From Actinomycetes bacterium (GTDB lineage Bacteria > Actinomycetota > Acidimicrobiia > Acidimicrobiales > RAAP-2), in contig JAJXXB010000276.1 of the NCBI GenBank assembly GCA_021781315.1, positions 1 to 24,711 of the forward strand: DNA of 24,711 nucleotides, written 5' to 3'. This document shows, piece after piece, positions 1-7,494 of this stretch (within the stretch, counting starts at the first letter, position 1; each line of letters opens with the position of its first letter). Below the pieces are notes generated by a model that was not told the DNA's origin, ran no database searches, and saw nothing but the letters and a program-made list of their open reading frames with translations. The position numbers were made by a program, and so were the translations under genes.

Positions 1-683
1 CCGCGCAGTTCTTGCCCGAGCTGCCGGCCCTGCAGCTCGAGCAGGACCCGATTCACCGGCACAAGGACGTGCTGACCCACACTTGGGCGGTGGTCGATCG
101 GACGTCGCCGGATCTGGTGCTGCGCTTGGCCGCGCTCTTTCACGATGTGGGCAAGCCCGCCACTCGCGCGATCACGCCCGAAGGGGTGACGTTCCGCTTC
201 CACGAGATCGTCGGGGCCAAGATGACCAAGAAGCGGATGCTCGCTCTCAAGTACTCCCAGGAGGTGCTCGACGACGTGGTGGCCCTCGTCGAGCTGCACC
301 TGCGCTTTCACACCTACCAGATGGGCTGGAGCGACAAGGCGGTGCGTCGCTACGTGCGCGACGCCGGCCCGCTACTGGAGAAGCTCAACGAGCTCACCCG
401 CTGCGACGCGACGACGCGCAACGCGCGCAAGGCCGCGACGTTCGCGCGGCGCATGGACGAGCTCGAAGAGCGCATCGTCGAATTGCGCGAGCAGGAGGAC
501 CTCTCGCGGCTGCGCCCGGCGCTCGACGGCGTGGCGGTGATGGAGGTGCTCGGCGTCGCGCCGGGACCCGCGGTGGGCCGCGCGCTCGACTTCTTGATGG
601 AGATCCGCCTCGACGAAGGCGAGATCACGCCCGAGGAGGCCACCACGCGCCTGCGCGCGTGGTGGGCCACCCAGGGGGATTAG
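1..683 (+). CDS. cca: CCA tRNA nucleotidyltransferase, C-terminal part (5' end outside window)
   Basis: The reading frame is open from the window edge and ends with TAG at 681-683, so the N-terminal nucleotidyltransferase head is missing. What remains is the HD-domain half. An ELPAL-type segment is followed by [11 protein letters not shown] and then [14 protein letters not shown], the His-Asp metal-binding signature, and by a helical tail. This arrangement matches the actinobacterial PcnA/Cca family, which adds or repairs the 3' CCA of tRNA in the cytoplasm. The frame contains a TTG at position 12, but the conserved sequence continues upstream of it, so this is a truncation by the window and not a start. 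Its stop overlaps that of the convergent ino1 by four bases. A stand-alone HD phosphohydrolase is possible but less likely given the family-like flanking sequence. Confidence 0.85.
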   Translation, partial: AQFLPELPALQLEQDPIHRHKDVLTHTWAVVDRTSPDLVLRLAALFHDVGKPATRAITPEGVTFRFHEIVGAKMTKKRMLALKYSQEVLDDVVALVELHLRFHTYQMGWSDKAVRRYVRDAGPLLEKLNELTRCDATTRNARKAATFARRMDELEERIVELREQEDLSRLRPALDGVAVMEVLGVAPGPAVGRALDFLMEIRLDEGEITPEEATTRLRAWWATQGD

Positions 684-1774
684 GGCCAGACGGGGTTGTC
701 GGCGCCGTCGTCGGCGAAGGCCACGACCATGTCGTGGGCCACGTCGTCGTGGAACTGCACCGGCGGGGACTTCATGAAGTAGGCGGAGGGTCCGATGATC
801 GGCCCGCCGATGCCGCGGTCCAGGGCCACCTTCGCGCAACGCACCGCGTCGATGATGACGCCCGCCGAGTTGGGCGAGTCCCACACCTCGAGCTTCAACT
901 CCACGTTGAGCGGCACGTCACCGAAGTTGCGGCCCTCCATGCGGATGTAAGCCCACTTGCGGTCCTCGAGCCACGGCACGTGGTCGCTCGGCCCGATGTG
1001 CACGTCATCGGCGCTCAGGTGGCTCGTCTCGAGCTGGCTCGTGACGGCCTGGGTCTTGGAGACCTTCTTGGATTCGAGGCGCTCGCGGTCGAGCATGTTC
1101 TTGAAGTCCATGTTGCCGCCGACGTTGAGCTGGTAGGTCCTATCGAGGGTGAGCCCGCGGTCCTCGAAGAGGCGCGCGAGGACGCGGTGCACGATGGTCG
1201 CGCCGACCTGGCTCTTGATGTCGTCGCCGATGATCGGCACGCCGGCCGCGGCGAACTTGGCCGCCCATTCCGGGTCCGAGGCGATGAAGACGGGGATCGC
1301 GTTGACGAAGGCGACGCCGGCGTCGAGAGCCGCCTGGGCGTAGTAGCGCTGGGCGTCCTCGGAGCCCACCGGCAGGTAGGACACGAGGACCTCGGCGCGC
1401 GCGTCGCGCAGGGCCTGGGCGACGTCGACCGGTTCGGCCGGCGACTCTTCGATGGCGGCGCGGTAGTACTTGTTCAGCCCGTCGAGAGTCGGTCCACGCT
1501 GGACGGTCACGCCGAGGGAGGGGACCGTCGCGAACTTGATCGTGTTGTTCTGACCGCCGTCGATGGCCTTGCCGAGGTCGTTGCCCACCTTGGACGCGTC
1601 GACGTCGAAGGCCGCGACGAACTCGAGGTCGGCGACGTGATAGCCGCCCAGCACGACGTGCATCAGGCCCGGTACGTCATCGCCGGGCTTGGCGTCCTTG
1701 TAGTAGGTCACGCCCTGAATGAGCGAACTGGCGCAGTTGCCGACGCCGGCGATGGCCACGCGGATGTTCTTCAT
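680..1774 (-). CDS. ino1: inositol-3-phosphate (1L-myo-inositol-1-phosphate) synthase
   Basis: This 364-residue protein is the short actinobacterial type of myo-inositol-phosphate synthase. It converts glucose-6-phosphate to inositol-3-phosphate using NAD, and supplies inositol for phosphatidylinositol and mycothiol. An N-terminal Rossmann motif (GVGNCASSL, residues 10-18) binds NAD. The conserved segments [19 protein letters not shown] and [12 protein letters not shown] are characteristic of the family and lie in the expected order. The ATG at 1774 has a good ribosome-binding site (AAGGAC). It starts 12 bp after the padR stop, so the two genes very likely form one operon. The same ino1-padR neighbourhood is known in Mycobacterium (Rv0046c-Rv0047c). 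The stop TAA overlaps the convergent cca stop. Confidence 0.95.
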   Translation of the reverse strand: MKNIRVAIAGVGNCASSLIQGVTYYKDAKPGDDVPGLMHVVLGGYHVADLEFVAAFDVDASKVGNDLGKAIDGGQNNTIKFATVPSLGVTVQRGPTLDGLNKYYRAAIEESPAEPVDVAQALRDARAEVLVSYLPVGSEDAQRYYAQAALDAGVAFVNAIPVFIASDPEWAAKFAAAGVPIIGDDIKSQVGATIVHRVLARLFEDRGLTLDRTYQLNVGGNMDFKNMLDRERLESKKVSKTQAVTSQLETSHLSADDVHIGPSDHVPWLEDRKWAYIRMEGRNFGDVPLNVELKLEVWDSPNSAGVIIDAVRCAKVALDRGIGGPIIGPSAYFMKSPPVQFHDDVAHDMVVAFADDGADNPVWP

Positions 1775-1786
1775 GGCTGTCCTTTC

Positions 1787-2416
1787 TTACTTCGCGTCTC
1801 GCGCGAAGGGCTGTGGGTTGGAGTTGTTGCGTTCTGCGGAGAGCAGCGTGTCGATCCAGGCCAGGTCGAGCTCGACACCGCGTGCGGCGTGTTCCATCAC
1901 GCTGCGCGCGTACTCGTCGAGCTCGGCGTTGTGCGCACTGGTGCGCACCTCGGCGAGGCGCTCGAGAAGATCGCTGCGGCGCCGCTCGAGAAGTCCCACG
2001 CGCAGGTTCGGCGTGAGGTACTTGGCGAGTGCCATGCGCATCGAGAAGCCCTTGGCGTCGTCGAGAGTCGCGGGGTTGGCCAGGAGTTCGACGAACTCGC
2101 GTCGTCCCCGCTCGGTGATGCGATAGACCTTGCGGCCCCGCCGCCCCAGCCCCGTGCCTGAGCGCAGGGTGCGCAGCGCGGCGCGCTCGCCCGAGAGCGA
2201 ACCGGTGGAGAGCGAGCTCAACCGGGGATCGCTGACGGTCACGGCCTCGACGCTGCCGTGGCGTTCGAGGCGCGCGAGCGCCGGGTAGATCGAGCCGAAG
2301 GAAACGTTGGCCGAAATGCCCAGGCGGTCGCGCAACTGGGAGCGGATCTCGTAGCCGTGGTGGTCACGGTCCATGAGGAGCCCCAAGATGGCGATGTCTA
2401 ACACGCGAATCATCAT
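1787..2416 (-). CDS. PadR-family transcriptional regulator
   Basis: About 209 residues. The N-terminal winged helix has the typical PadR opening (LDIAILGLLMDRDHHGYEI, then FGSIYPALARLERHG). A basic stretch of about 35 residues inside the wing precedes KVYRITERGRREF, and a C-terminal helical dimerisation half follows. It lies directly upstream of ino1, so it probably controls inositol synthesis and itself. The start is uncertain. ATG codons lie at 2416 and 2413. An in-frame GTG at 2404 would give a protein beginning MLDIAILGLL, which is how many PadR proteins begin. A TTGACG box (2442-2437), a palindrome (2423-2434) and a TATGAT box (2417-2412) overlap the upstream ATGs. If that promoter is used, the GTG at 2404 would be the more natural, leaderless start. 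No ligand can be inferred. Confidence 0.88.
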   Translation of the reverse strand: MMIRVLDIAILGLLMDRDHHGYEIRSQLRDRLGISANVSFGSIYPALARLERHGSVEAVTVSDPRLSSLSTGSLSGERAALRTLRSGTGLGRRGRKVYRITERGRREFVELLANPATLDDAKGFSMRMALAKYLTPNLRVGLLERRRSDLLERLAEVRTSAHNAELDEYARSVMEHAARGVELDLAWIDTLLSAERNNSNPQPFARDAK

Positions 2417-2442
2417 ATCACTTCGATATATCGATGCGTCAA
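2412..2442 (-). promoter_or_regulatory. padR promoter with palindromic operator TCGATATATCGA
   Basis: On the minus strand, TTGACG (2442-2437) and TATGAT (2417-2412) are separated by 19 bp. The 12-bp perfect palindrome TCGATATATCGA (2423-2434) fills most of the spacer. Alternating AT-rich palindromes of this kind are known PadR targets, so autorepression by the adjacent PadR is a reasonable inference. The spacer is longer than the ideal 17 bp. The site lies 53 bp before the start of the divergent zinc-ribbon gene and could affect it as well. Confidence 0.6.
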
Positions 2443-2487
2443 GGCTGTGCGCCACGGCCAAATCGGCCGGGGGTAGTGTCGCCGGTA

Positions 2488-2904
2488 ATGGAACGACGGC
2501 TGGGAACGAGCAGCGCCGACGGGGCGGTGGTGGAGTTCGGTCTGGTCCGTCACGCCCTCCTCGCCAAGGTCGCGGCCGGCCAGCTGCGCTACGAGGACAT
2601 CTGCGACGCCCACCCCGAGCTGCTGCGCGCCGCGTCGCACATCGGACGCCCCTCGGGCGAGGTCTGCCCGGTCTGTCACGACCACGATCTGGTTGAGGTG
2701 ACCTACGTCTTCGGCGCCCGCCTGCCGCCCGGGGGCACGTGCCCGACGAGCCGCGCCGAGCTCGGCCGCCTGGAGCGGCGCGAGGAGCCGGTCCAGTGCT
2801 ACGCGGTCGAGGTGTGCGTCGGGTGCCACTTCCATCACCTGGTGCGCAAGTGGTCCGCGGGGGGCAAGCGCAGCCGTCGGGTGGCGCGTGAGGTGGGCCA
2901 GTGA
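2488..2904 (+). CDS. DUF5318-like zinc-ribbon protein
   Basis: A 138-residue soluble protein of unknown function. Two CxxC pairs (C60/C63 in VCPVC and C110/C113 in VCVGC) flank a hydrophobic strand and probably bind one structural zinc. The opening helix (FGLVRHALLAKVAAGQLRYEDICDAHPELLRAA) resembles the mycobacterial Rv0049 family, which also lies beside ino1 and padR. The ATG at 2488 was chosen because family similarity begins just after it. An in-frame ATG at 2434 would overlap the padR operator. A TAGTGT box at 2473-2478 may be its -10 element, leaving an RNA leader of only a few bases. The stop overlaps the GTG of panB (GTGA), indicating coupled translation. Confidence 0.75.
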   Translation: MERRLGTSSADGAVVEFGLVRHALLAKVAAGQLRYEDICDAHPELLRAASHIGRPSGEVCPVCHDHDLVEVTYVFGARLPPGGTCPTSRAELGRLERREEPVQCYAVEVCVGCHFHHLVRKWSAGGKRSRRVAREVGQ

Positions 2905-3719
2905 GCCTCTCGGCGCCGGCGATTCGCGCGCATAAGCGCGCCCGCGGTGACGCGGCCCTCGTCATGGTGACCGCCTACGACGAGCCCGCGGCGCGCTACG
3001 CGGACGCGGCCGGCGTGGACATCCTTTTGGTGGGCGACTCGGTGGCCAACGTCGTCATGGGCCAGGCCGATACGCTGCACGTCACTCTCGCCGAGATGGT
3101 CCATCACGTCGCGGCCGTCGCGGCGGCCGCCCCTCGTGCCCACGTGGTCGCCGACATGCCCTGGCTGAGCTACCACCTCGGGGCGCCCGACGCGGTGCGC
3201 AACGCGGCCGCGTTGATTCGCGCCGGTGCCCAGAGCGTCAAGCTCGAGGGCGGCCACGCGCGCCTCGAGGTCGTGCGCGCCCTGCTCGACGCGGAGATCC
3301 CGGTGATGGGTCACTTGGGACTGACCCCCCAGAGCGTGCTCGCCATGGGCGGCTTCAAGGTCCAGGCGAAGTCGCGCGACGCGGCGAAGCTGCTCGTCGA
3401 AGACGCCCTGCTCCTCCAGGAGGAGGGCGTCTACGCCATCGTGATCGAGGGCGTGCCGAGCGCGGTGGGCAGCGAGGTGACCGCGGCCCTGGAGATCCCG
3501 ACGATCGGCATCGGCGCCGGACCCGACACCGACGGCCAGGTACTGGTCTTTCACGACCTGCTGGGACTCACCAGTCGCAAGCCGGCGCGCTTCGTACGCC
3601 AGTACGCCCAACTGGGCGAGGCCATCACCGAGGCCATTGGCCGCTACGCGTCGGACGTGCGCGACGGGACCTTCCCGAGCGAAGCCGAGTCCTACCCCAA
3701 CCCCGAGGCGGGCCACTAG
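2901..3719 (+). CDS. panB: 3-methyl-2-oxobutanoate hydroxymethyltransferase (ketopantoate hydroxymethyltransferase)
   Basis: 272 residues, the normal length for PanB. The enzyme transfers a hydroxymethyl group from 5,10-methylene-tetrahydrofolate to 2-oxoisovalerate, giving ketopantoate, the first committed step to pantothenate and CoA. Mg-binding and substrate residues are in place: D46 (VGDS), D85, E116 (KLEGG), H138 (GHLGLTPQS) and the catalytic E183 (IEGVP). The C-terminal GIGAGPDTDGQVLVFHDLLGL motif is intact. The GTG at 2901 overlaps the preceding TGA by four bases, so it is probably co-translated with the zinc-ribbon gene. No other pantothenate gene is in the window. Confidence 0.96.
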   Translation: MSLSAPAIRAHKRARGDAALVMVTAYDEPAARYADAAGVDILLVGDSVANVVMGQADTLHVTLAEMVHHVAAVAAAAPRAHVVADMPWLSYHLGAPDAVRNAAALIRAGAQSVKLEGGHARLEVVRALLDAEIPVMGHLGLTPQSVLAMGGFKVQAKSRDAAKLLVEDALLLQEEGVYAIVIEGVPSAVGSEVTAALEIPTIGIGAGPDTDGQVLVFHDLLGLTSRKPARFVRQYAQLGEAITEAIGRYASDVRDGTFPSEAESYPNPEAGH

Positions 3720-3739
3720 ACCCGCTGGGCGAGGCGCAC

Positions 3740-3814
3740 TAGACTGGGCGTTCCCGCAAACGCGGGGCTAGCAACATACCCTGCTCTGTTTTCCGCAGAG
3801 CCCGGCGCTGCCGG
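3740..3814 (+). promoter_or_regulatory. rpsF operon leader with three consecutive hairpins (possible S6:S18 autoregulatory leader)
   Basis: The 118-bp gap before rpsF holds a TAGACT box (3740-3745), a weak -10 candidate without a clear -35. Three hairpins follow in series. The first is CCCGC/GCGGG with a 4-nt loop (3753-3766). The second is GCTCTG/CAGAGC with a 7-nt loop, TTTTCCG (3783-3801). The third is CCGGC/GCCGG with a 3-nt loop (3802-3814). Ribosomal-protein operons starting with rpsF often carry an mRNA leader bound by S6:S18, and a CCG near a stem is a feature of that motif. The assignment as that leader is inference; the hairpins are direct observation. Confidence 0.5.
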
Positions 3815-3837
3815 ACCAGAGGGAAAGGAAACCGGCC

Positions 3838-4158
3838 ATGCGGCCCTATGAATCCATGATCGTGTTCGACACCACCGTCGACGCGCAGTCCATCCAGGTG
3901 GCCCTCGACCGGGCGCTCGACACCATTCGGTCCCACGGCGGAAACCCCGGCGCGATCGACCGTTGGGGTAAGCGCCCCCTGGCGTACGAGATCAACAAGC
4001 GCAAGGAGGGCTACTACGTCCTGGTGGAGTTCAGCGGCGAGTCGAACACGGTGACCGAGCTCGACCGCATCCTGACCCTCTCGGACGAAGTCCTGCGCTT
4101 CAAGATCCTCCGTCACACCACCAAGACCCCCGCCGCGCGCGCCAGCGCCGAGGCGTAG
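3838..4158 (+). CDS. rpsF: 30S ribosomal protein S6
   Basis: 106 residues with the S6 opening MRPYESMIVFD and the conserved WGKRPLAYEINKRKEGYYVL segment of the ferredoxin-like fold. S6 pairs with S18 on the platform of the 30S subunit. The ATG is preceded by a strong purine-rich site (AGGGAAAGGAAA), and by a structured leader. It is the first gene of rpsF-ssb-rpsR-rplI, an order conserved across bacteria. The tail ends with a short Ala-rich stretch. Confidence 0.98.
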   Translation: MRPYESMIVFDTTVDAQSIQVALDRALDTIRSHGGNPGAIDRWGKRPLAYEINKRKEGYYVLVEFSGESNTVTELDRILTLSDEVLRFKILRHTTKTPAARASAEA

Positions 4159-4179
4159 GTCGCGACTCGAGGAGAGAAC

Positions 4180-4626
4180 ATGCCAGACAACTCAATCACC
4201 GTCGTGGGCAACATCACGCGCGATCCCGAACTCAAGTTCCTCAACAGTGGCCAGGCCGCGGTTCGCCTGTCGGTGGCGGTCAATCGCCGCTGGCAGAACC
4301 GCCAGACCCAAGAGTGGGAGGAGCGCGTCTCGTACTTCGAGGTGACCGGATACGGCGCGATGGCCGAGAACGCCGCCAACTCGCTGACCAAGGGGACGCG
4401 CGTCATCGTGAGCGGACGCCTCGAGCAGCGCAGCTGGGAGACCGAGAACGGCGACAAGCGCTCGATCGTCGAGATCAACGCCGACGAGATCGCCCCGTCG
4501 TTGCGCTACGCGACGGCGGTCGTCACCAAGACCCCGCGCGCCGAGGGCGGCAACTTCCGCCCGGCCGAGACCCCCAACCGCCCCGACAGCACCAGCACCT
4601 ACGCCTTCGATGAGGAGCCCTTCTAA
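4180..4626 (+). CDS. ssb: single-stranded DNA-binding protein
   Basis: 148 residues. An N-terminal OB fold (residues 1 to about 112) starts [15 protein letters not shown] and includes [15 protein letters not shown] and [11 protein letters not shown] short linker of about 30 residues and the acidic tip DEEPF follow. The tip recruits repair and replication partners in characterised SSBs. The linker is shorter than in many actinobacterial SSBs. A GAGGAGAG site precedes the ATG, and the stop TAA shares its last base with the rpsR ATG. Position next to rpsR and near dnaB fits the replicative paralogue. Confidence 0.97.
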   Translation: MPDNSITVVGNITRDPELKFLNSGQAAVRLSVAVNRRWQNRQTQEWEERVSYFEVTGYGAMAENAANSLTKGTRVIVSGRLEQRSWETENGDKRSIVEINADEIAPSLRYATAVVTKTPRAEGGNFRPAETPNRPDSTSTYAFDEEPF

Positions 4627-5054
4627 TGCCCCGTATCAACAACCCCAAGCCGCCCAAGCGCGCACCCAAGATCGACAACCGCCGCGTCAAGAAGAAGCCC
4701 TGCTCGTTCTGCCAGCACGGCGTCGGCACGGTCGACTACAAGGACCTGGCCCAGTTGCGCAAGTACATCTCGGACCGCGGCAAAATCCGCGGACGCCGCG
4801 TGTCGGGCAACTGCCAGCAGCACCAGCGTGACGTGACCGAGGCGATCAAGACCGCCCGCGAGCTCGCCCTGCTGCCCTACACCCAACGCACCGTCACCGA
4901 GCGCCGCGGCGGCCGCGGCGGTCGTGACGGAGGCCGCGACGACCGCGGGCGCGGACCGCGCCCCGACCGCGAGGCGCCCGAGGCGAGCGTCGAGGCCAGT
5001 GAGGCCGTCGACGCCCCCGAGGCCGTCGAGACCCTGGAGGAGGTGGGCGAGTGA
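4626..5054 (+). CDS. rpsR: 30S ribosomal protein S18 with long C-terminal tail
   Basis: The core, about 92 residues, has the S18 signatures [20 protein letters not shown] and the C-terminal LPYTQR. Cysteines C26 and C29 (CSFC) with C63 and H66 (CQQH) form the zinc-binding 'C+' version. An unusual tail of about 50 residues follows. Its first part is Gly/Arg/Asp-rich, and its second part is acidic and repeats Glu-Ala-Val-type words, bringing the protein to 142 residues against a usual 75-90. The tail keeps the local codon bias and frame and reaches the rplI start (GTGA overlap), so it is not a frameshift artefact visible here. Its role is unknown. Confidence 0.95.
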   Translation: MPRINNPKPPKRAPKIDNRRVKKKPCSFCQHGVGTVDYKDLAQLRKYISDRGKIRGRRVSGNCQQHQRDVTEAIKTARELALLPYTQRTVTERRGGRGGRDGGRDDRGRGPRPDREAPEASVEASEAVDAPEAVETLEEVGE

Positions 5055-5497
5055 AGGTCCTGCTACGTAGCGACGTTCGCGGCGTGGGACGCCGCGGTGA
5101 CATCGTCGAGGTGAAGGCGGGCTTCGCGCGCAACTACCTCGTGCCGAGCGGTCAGGCCATCGCCGCGACCGACACCATGGAGACCCAGGCGGGCTGGATG
5201 CGCAAGTCCCGCGACATCGCCGACGCCAAGAGCCGTGAGGCGGCCGAGACGCAGAAGGGCTTGATCGAGGCGGCCAGCCTCGTAATCGCCGCGCGCGCCA
5301 GCGCCAACGGCCGGCTCTTCGGTTCGGTGACCGAGTCCGACATCGTCAACGCGATTCGCACCGCCACGAACATCTCCCTGGACCGCCACGCGATCCACAT
5401 GGACGAGCACCTCAAGGAGGTCGGCTCGGCCACCGCGACGGCGACGCTCTACGACGGCGTCGTCGCCACCGTGAGCGTGGAGGTCGTGGCGAAGTAG
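5051..5497 (+). CDS. rplI: 50S ribosomal protein L9
   Basis: 148 residues, the usual two-domain L9. The N-terminal rRNA-binding domain has [22 protein letters not shown] and [10 protein letters not shown], followed by the long connecting helix and a C-terminal domain with [13 protein letters not shown]. The GTG start overlaps the rpsR stop by four bases. It is the last gene of the ribosomal-protein/ssb operon and is followed 16 bp later by a strong intrinsic terminator, which separates it from dnaB. Confidence 0.97.
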   Translation: MKVLLRSDVRGVGRRGDIVEVKAGFARNYLVPSGQAIAATDTMETQAGWMRKSRDIADAKSREAAETQKGLIEAASLVIAARASANGRLFGSVTESDIVNAIRTATNISLDRHAIHMDEHLKEVGSATATATLYDGVVATVSVEVVAK

Positions 5498-5513
5498 CCA
5501 CGCAGTTCGAGAG

Positions 5514-5549
5514 ACGCCGGGGCCCGCGGGCCCCGGCGTTTCGTCGTTG
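5514..5549 (+). terminator. Rho-independent terminator after rplI
   Basis: A ten-base-pair GC-rich stem (5514-5523 paired with 5530-5539) with a 6-nt loop lies 16 bp after the rplI stop. It is followed by TTTCGTCGTT, a modest T-rich tract. It closes the rpsF-ssb-rpsR-rplI operon. It is the only convincing intrinsic terminator I see in the window. Confidence 0.85.
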
Positions 5550-5661
5550 GGGGCCGTGTCACAGCGTTGGGTCAGTGTGTAACTGCACGGAAAGACACAG
5601 GATTATCCCCATGTTGTTGTTCTTGTCCCACACAGGCACACTGGGCAACCGTTGAGGTCTT

Positions 5662-7029
5662 ATGACGCAGATTGACGTAGAGAGAAATCGATCGGGCTCC
5701 TCGGGTGGCCGCGTGCCCCCCAGCGCGCTCGAGGCCGAGGAGTCCCTGATCGGCGCGATGCTGCTGTCGAGCGAGGCGGTCTCCATCGCCTACGAGACCG
5801 TCACGGCCGAGGACTTCTACCGACCGCTGCACGGGCAGATCTTCGGCGCGATCGTGGCGCTCGCCAACGCCGGCGAGCCCGTCGACTACGTGACCGTCCA
5901 GGCGAAGCTCCAAGAGCGCGGCGCGGTCGCCGTCGAAGTGGCGCTGCTCTCCTCGCTGCAGATGAACACGCCCTCGCCGGGCAACGCCCAGCACTACGCC
6001 GAGATCGTGCGCGACAAGGCCCAGCAGCGTCGCCTCATCGCGGCGGCCGGCGAGATCGTCGACGACGCCTACGTCGCCACCGACGACGTGTCGGGCCTGA
6101 TCGACGAGGCCGAGCGCAAGATCAACGCGATCGGCGACAACCGCAAGTTCGACTCGGTCTCGCCCCTGCAGCGCCTGCTGCTGGCCGAGGCCGACATCCT
6201 CGAAGAGCGCGGCGAGACGCGGGGGCGCTTCAACGGCCTCGAGACCGGATACCGGTCGCTGGACGCGATCTTGCAGGGACTCCAGCCCAACTCGATGACC
6301 ATCGTGGGCGCGCGCCCGGGCACCGGAAAGACGGCCTTCGCCCTGGGCGTGCTCGTGCACGTGGGTGCCGTCGTCCAGCGTCCCGCCCTGTACTTCTCGC
6401 TCGAGATGAGCCGTCAGGAACTCGCCGAGCGCATCCTCGCCTCGACCGCGCGCATCGACTCGTCCAAGCTGCGCACCGGCGATCTCTCCGAGGCCGACTG
6501 GAACCGCGCGCACGACGCCTTCGGCTTCCTGCAGTCGGCGAAGATCTTCATCGACGACAACCCGGCGCTGACCGTGATGGACGTGCGCTCGCGCGCGCGG
6601 CGCATCAAGCAGCAGAACCGCGACCTCGGCGTCGTGATCGTGGACTACCTGCAGCTGATGAGCTCGCGCGGTCGCGCCGAGAACCGCCAGGTCGAGGTCT
6701 CCGAGATGAGCCGCTCGCTCAAGATCCTCGCGCGCGAGCTCGAGTGCCCGGTGATCGCTCTGTCGCAGCTCTCGCGCAAGCTCGAAGAGCGGGCCGACAA
6801 GCGCCCCGTCATGTCGGACCTGCGCGAGTCGGGCTCGCTCGAACAAGACGCCGACGTCGTTCTCTTCTTGTTCCGCCCCGAGCAGTACGGCGAAGTGCCC
6901 AACGACAAGAAGGCCGACGCCGAGATCATCGTGGGCAAGAACCGTAACGGCCCCACTCGCACAGCCCACCTGACCTGGCGCGGGGAGTTCGCGCGCTTTG
7001 ACAACGTGGCCGAGGCCCGCGACATCTAG
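5662..7029 (+). CDS. dnaB: replicative DNA helicase DnaB
   Basis: 455 residues, a full-length intein-free DnaB. The N-terminal collar domain (about 18-165) begins PPSALEAEESLIGAMLL. The RecA-like motor has Walker A GARPGTGKT (216-224), SLEMS (246-250), Walker B VVIVDYLQL (324-332) and QLSR, followed by LRESGSLEQDADVVLFL. It unwinds DNA ahead of the replisome as a hexamer. Many actinobacterial dnaB genes carry inteins in these motifs; none is present here. It has its own 120-bp upstream region after the rplI terminator. Its ribosome-binding site (GAGG) overlaps the stop of a possible 14-codon upstream ORF. Confidence 0.98.
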   Translation: MTQIDVERNRSGSSGGRVPPSALEAEESLIGAMLLSSEAVSIAYETVTAEDFYRPLHGQIFGAIVALANAGEPVDYVTVQAKLQERGAVAVEVALLSSLQMNTPSPGNAQHYAEIVRDKAQQRRLIAAAGEIVDDAYVATDDVSGLIDEAERKINAIGDNRKFDSVSPLQRLLLAEADILEERGETRGRFNGLETGYRSLDAILQGLQPNSMTIVGARPGTGKTAFALGVLVHVGAVVQRPALYFSLEMSRQELAERILASTARIDSSKLRTGDLSEADWNRAHDAFGFLQSAKIFIDDNPALTVMDVRSRARRIKQQNRDLGVVIVDYLQLMSSRGRAENRQVEVSEMSRSLKILARELECPVIALSQLSRKLEERADKRPVMSDLRESGSLEQDADVVLFLFRPEQYGEVPNDKKADAEIIVGKNRNGPTRTAHLTWRGEFARFDNVAEARDI

Positions 7030-7048
7030 CGCCGCGAACGTCTACGCC

Positions 7049-7408
7049 TCAGGAGCCGGTGATGTTTAGCACGCCAGCGATGGCGTGAATTGCCTCGGGA
7101 ACGGCCCGGTAGAAGACGTTCATGCCCCGACGCTCCTTGGTGAGGATCCCCGCGGCCTCGAGCCTCTTGAGGTGGTGGCTCACGGTCGGGTCGGTGAGGC
7201 CGACGTAGGGCGCGAGGTCGCACGTGCAGGCCTCCTGATTCGGCTGGTCGAGCATGAAGGCTACGAGGCGCAGGCGCACGGGGTCGGCGAGGGCCTTCAA
7301 GCGAACGGCGAGGGCCACCGCGTCGGACTCGCTCAGGGGATCGGAGGAGCCGAGTGGCGTGCAGCACAACGGCGAGGTGTCGGTCAGGACGGGCAGCATC
7401 TTGGGCAT
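7049..7408 (-). CDS. arsR: ArsR-family arsenite-responsive repressor
   Basis: 119 residues with a winged-helix core (LKALADPVRLRLVAFML, then LTDPTVSHHLKRLEAAGIL and the wing RRGMNVFYR). The cysteines are informative. C15-C16 near the N-terminus and C61/C63 (EACTCDL) resemble the Corynebacterium glutamicum ArsR type, where an N-terminal Cys pair and a Cys near the DNA-binding helix bind As(III). The canonical ELCVCDL metal site is replaced by EACTCDL. It is divergent from arsM across an 86-bp gap containing the operator. The start ATG at 7408 lies seven bases after a CAGACT -10 candidate, so the mRNA may be leaderless. Sensing arsenite or methylarsenite is inferred from motif and context. Confidence 0.9.
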   Translation of the reverse strand: MPKMLPVLTDTSPLCCTPLGSSDPLSESDAVALAVRLKALADPVRLRLVAFMLDQPNQEACTCDLAPYVGLTDPTVSHHLKRLEAAGILTKERRGMNVFYRAVPEAIHAIAGVLNITGS

Positions 7409-7415
7409 CGCGGAC

Positions 7416-7444
7416 AGTCTGCCAGGTTATTTGACGAACATCAA
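7416..7444 (-). promoter_or_regulatory. arsR promoter
   Basis: On the minus strand TTGATG (7444-7439) and CAGACT (7421-7416) are 17 bp apart. The -35 box overlaps the ArsR operator. The predicted start of transcription falls at or next to the arsR ATG (7408), and there is no ribosome-binding site, which suggests a leaderless mRNA. Confidence 0.6.
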
Positions 7445-7447
7445 ATA
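7428..7447. promoter_or_regulatory. ArsR operator, TATTTGA-N6-TCAAATA
   Basis: A perfect 7-bp inverted repeat with a 6-nt spacer lies between arsR and arsM. The sequence words and spacing resemble known ArsR/SmtB operators (ATCAA/TTGAT-type half sites). It covers the -35 boxes of both divergent promoters, so one bound dimer could repress both genes. Confidence 0.85.
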
Positions 7448-7459
7448 GGTCGCTAGGGT
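7431..7459 (+). promoter_or_regulatory. arsM promoter
   Basis: TTGACG (7431-7436) and TAGGGT (7454-7459) are separated by exactly 17 bp. The -35 box lies within the ArsR operator. Transcription would begin near 7466, leaving room for the AGGAGA ribosome-binding site before the GTG at 7495. Confidence 0.75.
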
Positions 7460-7494
7460 GGCCCGCGACGAGCGTTGATTCAGGAGAGACCCAC

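Noticed and set aside
83..2161. Very long plus-strand open frame opposite ino1
   Set aside because: It overlaps cca in another phase and the reverse strand of ino1 and padR, both with clear family motifs. Its Arg/Gly/His-rich composition is the usual shadow of GC-rich codon bias.
5560..5600. DnaA-box-like words (TGTGTAACT, TTATCCCCA) before dnaB, as a sign of a replication origin
   Set aside because: Each deviates from the TTATCCACA-type consensus at one or more key positions, there is no cluster, and dnaA, dnaN or other origin genes are absent. The ino1-rpsF-dnaB region is often near the origin in actinobacteria, but the sequence here does not show one.
6309..6660. Intein within dnaB
   Set aside because: Walker A and Walker B segments are continuous and the protein is of normal length.
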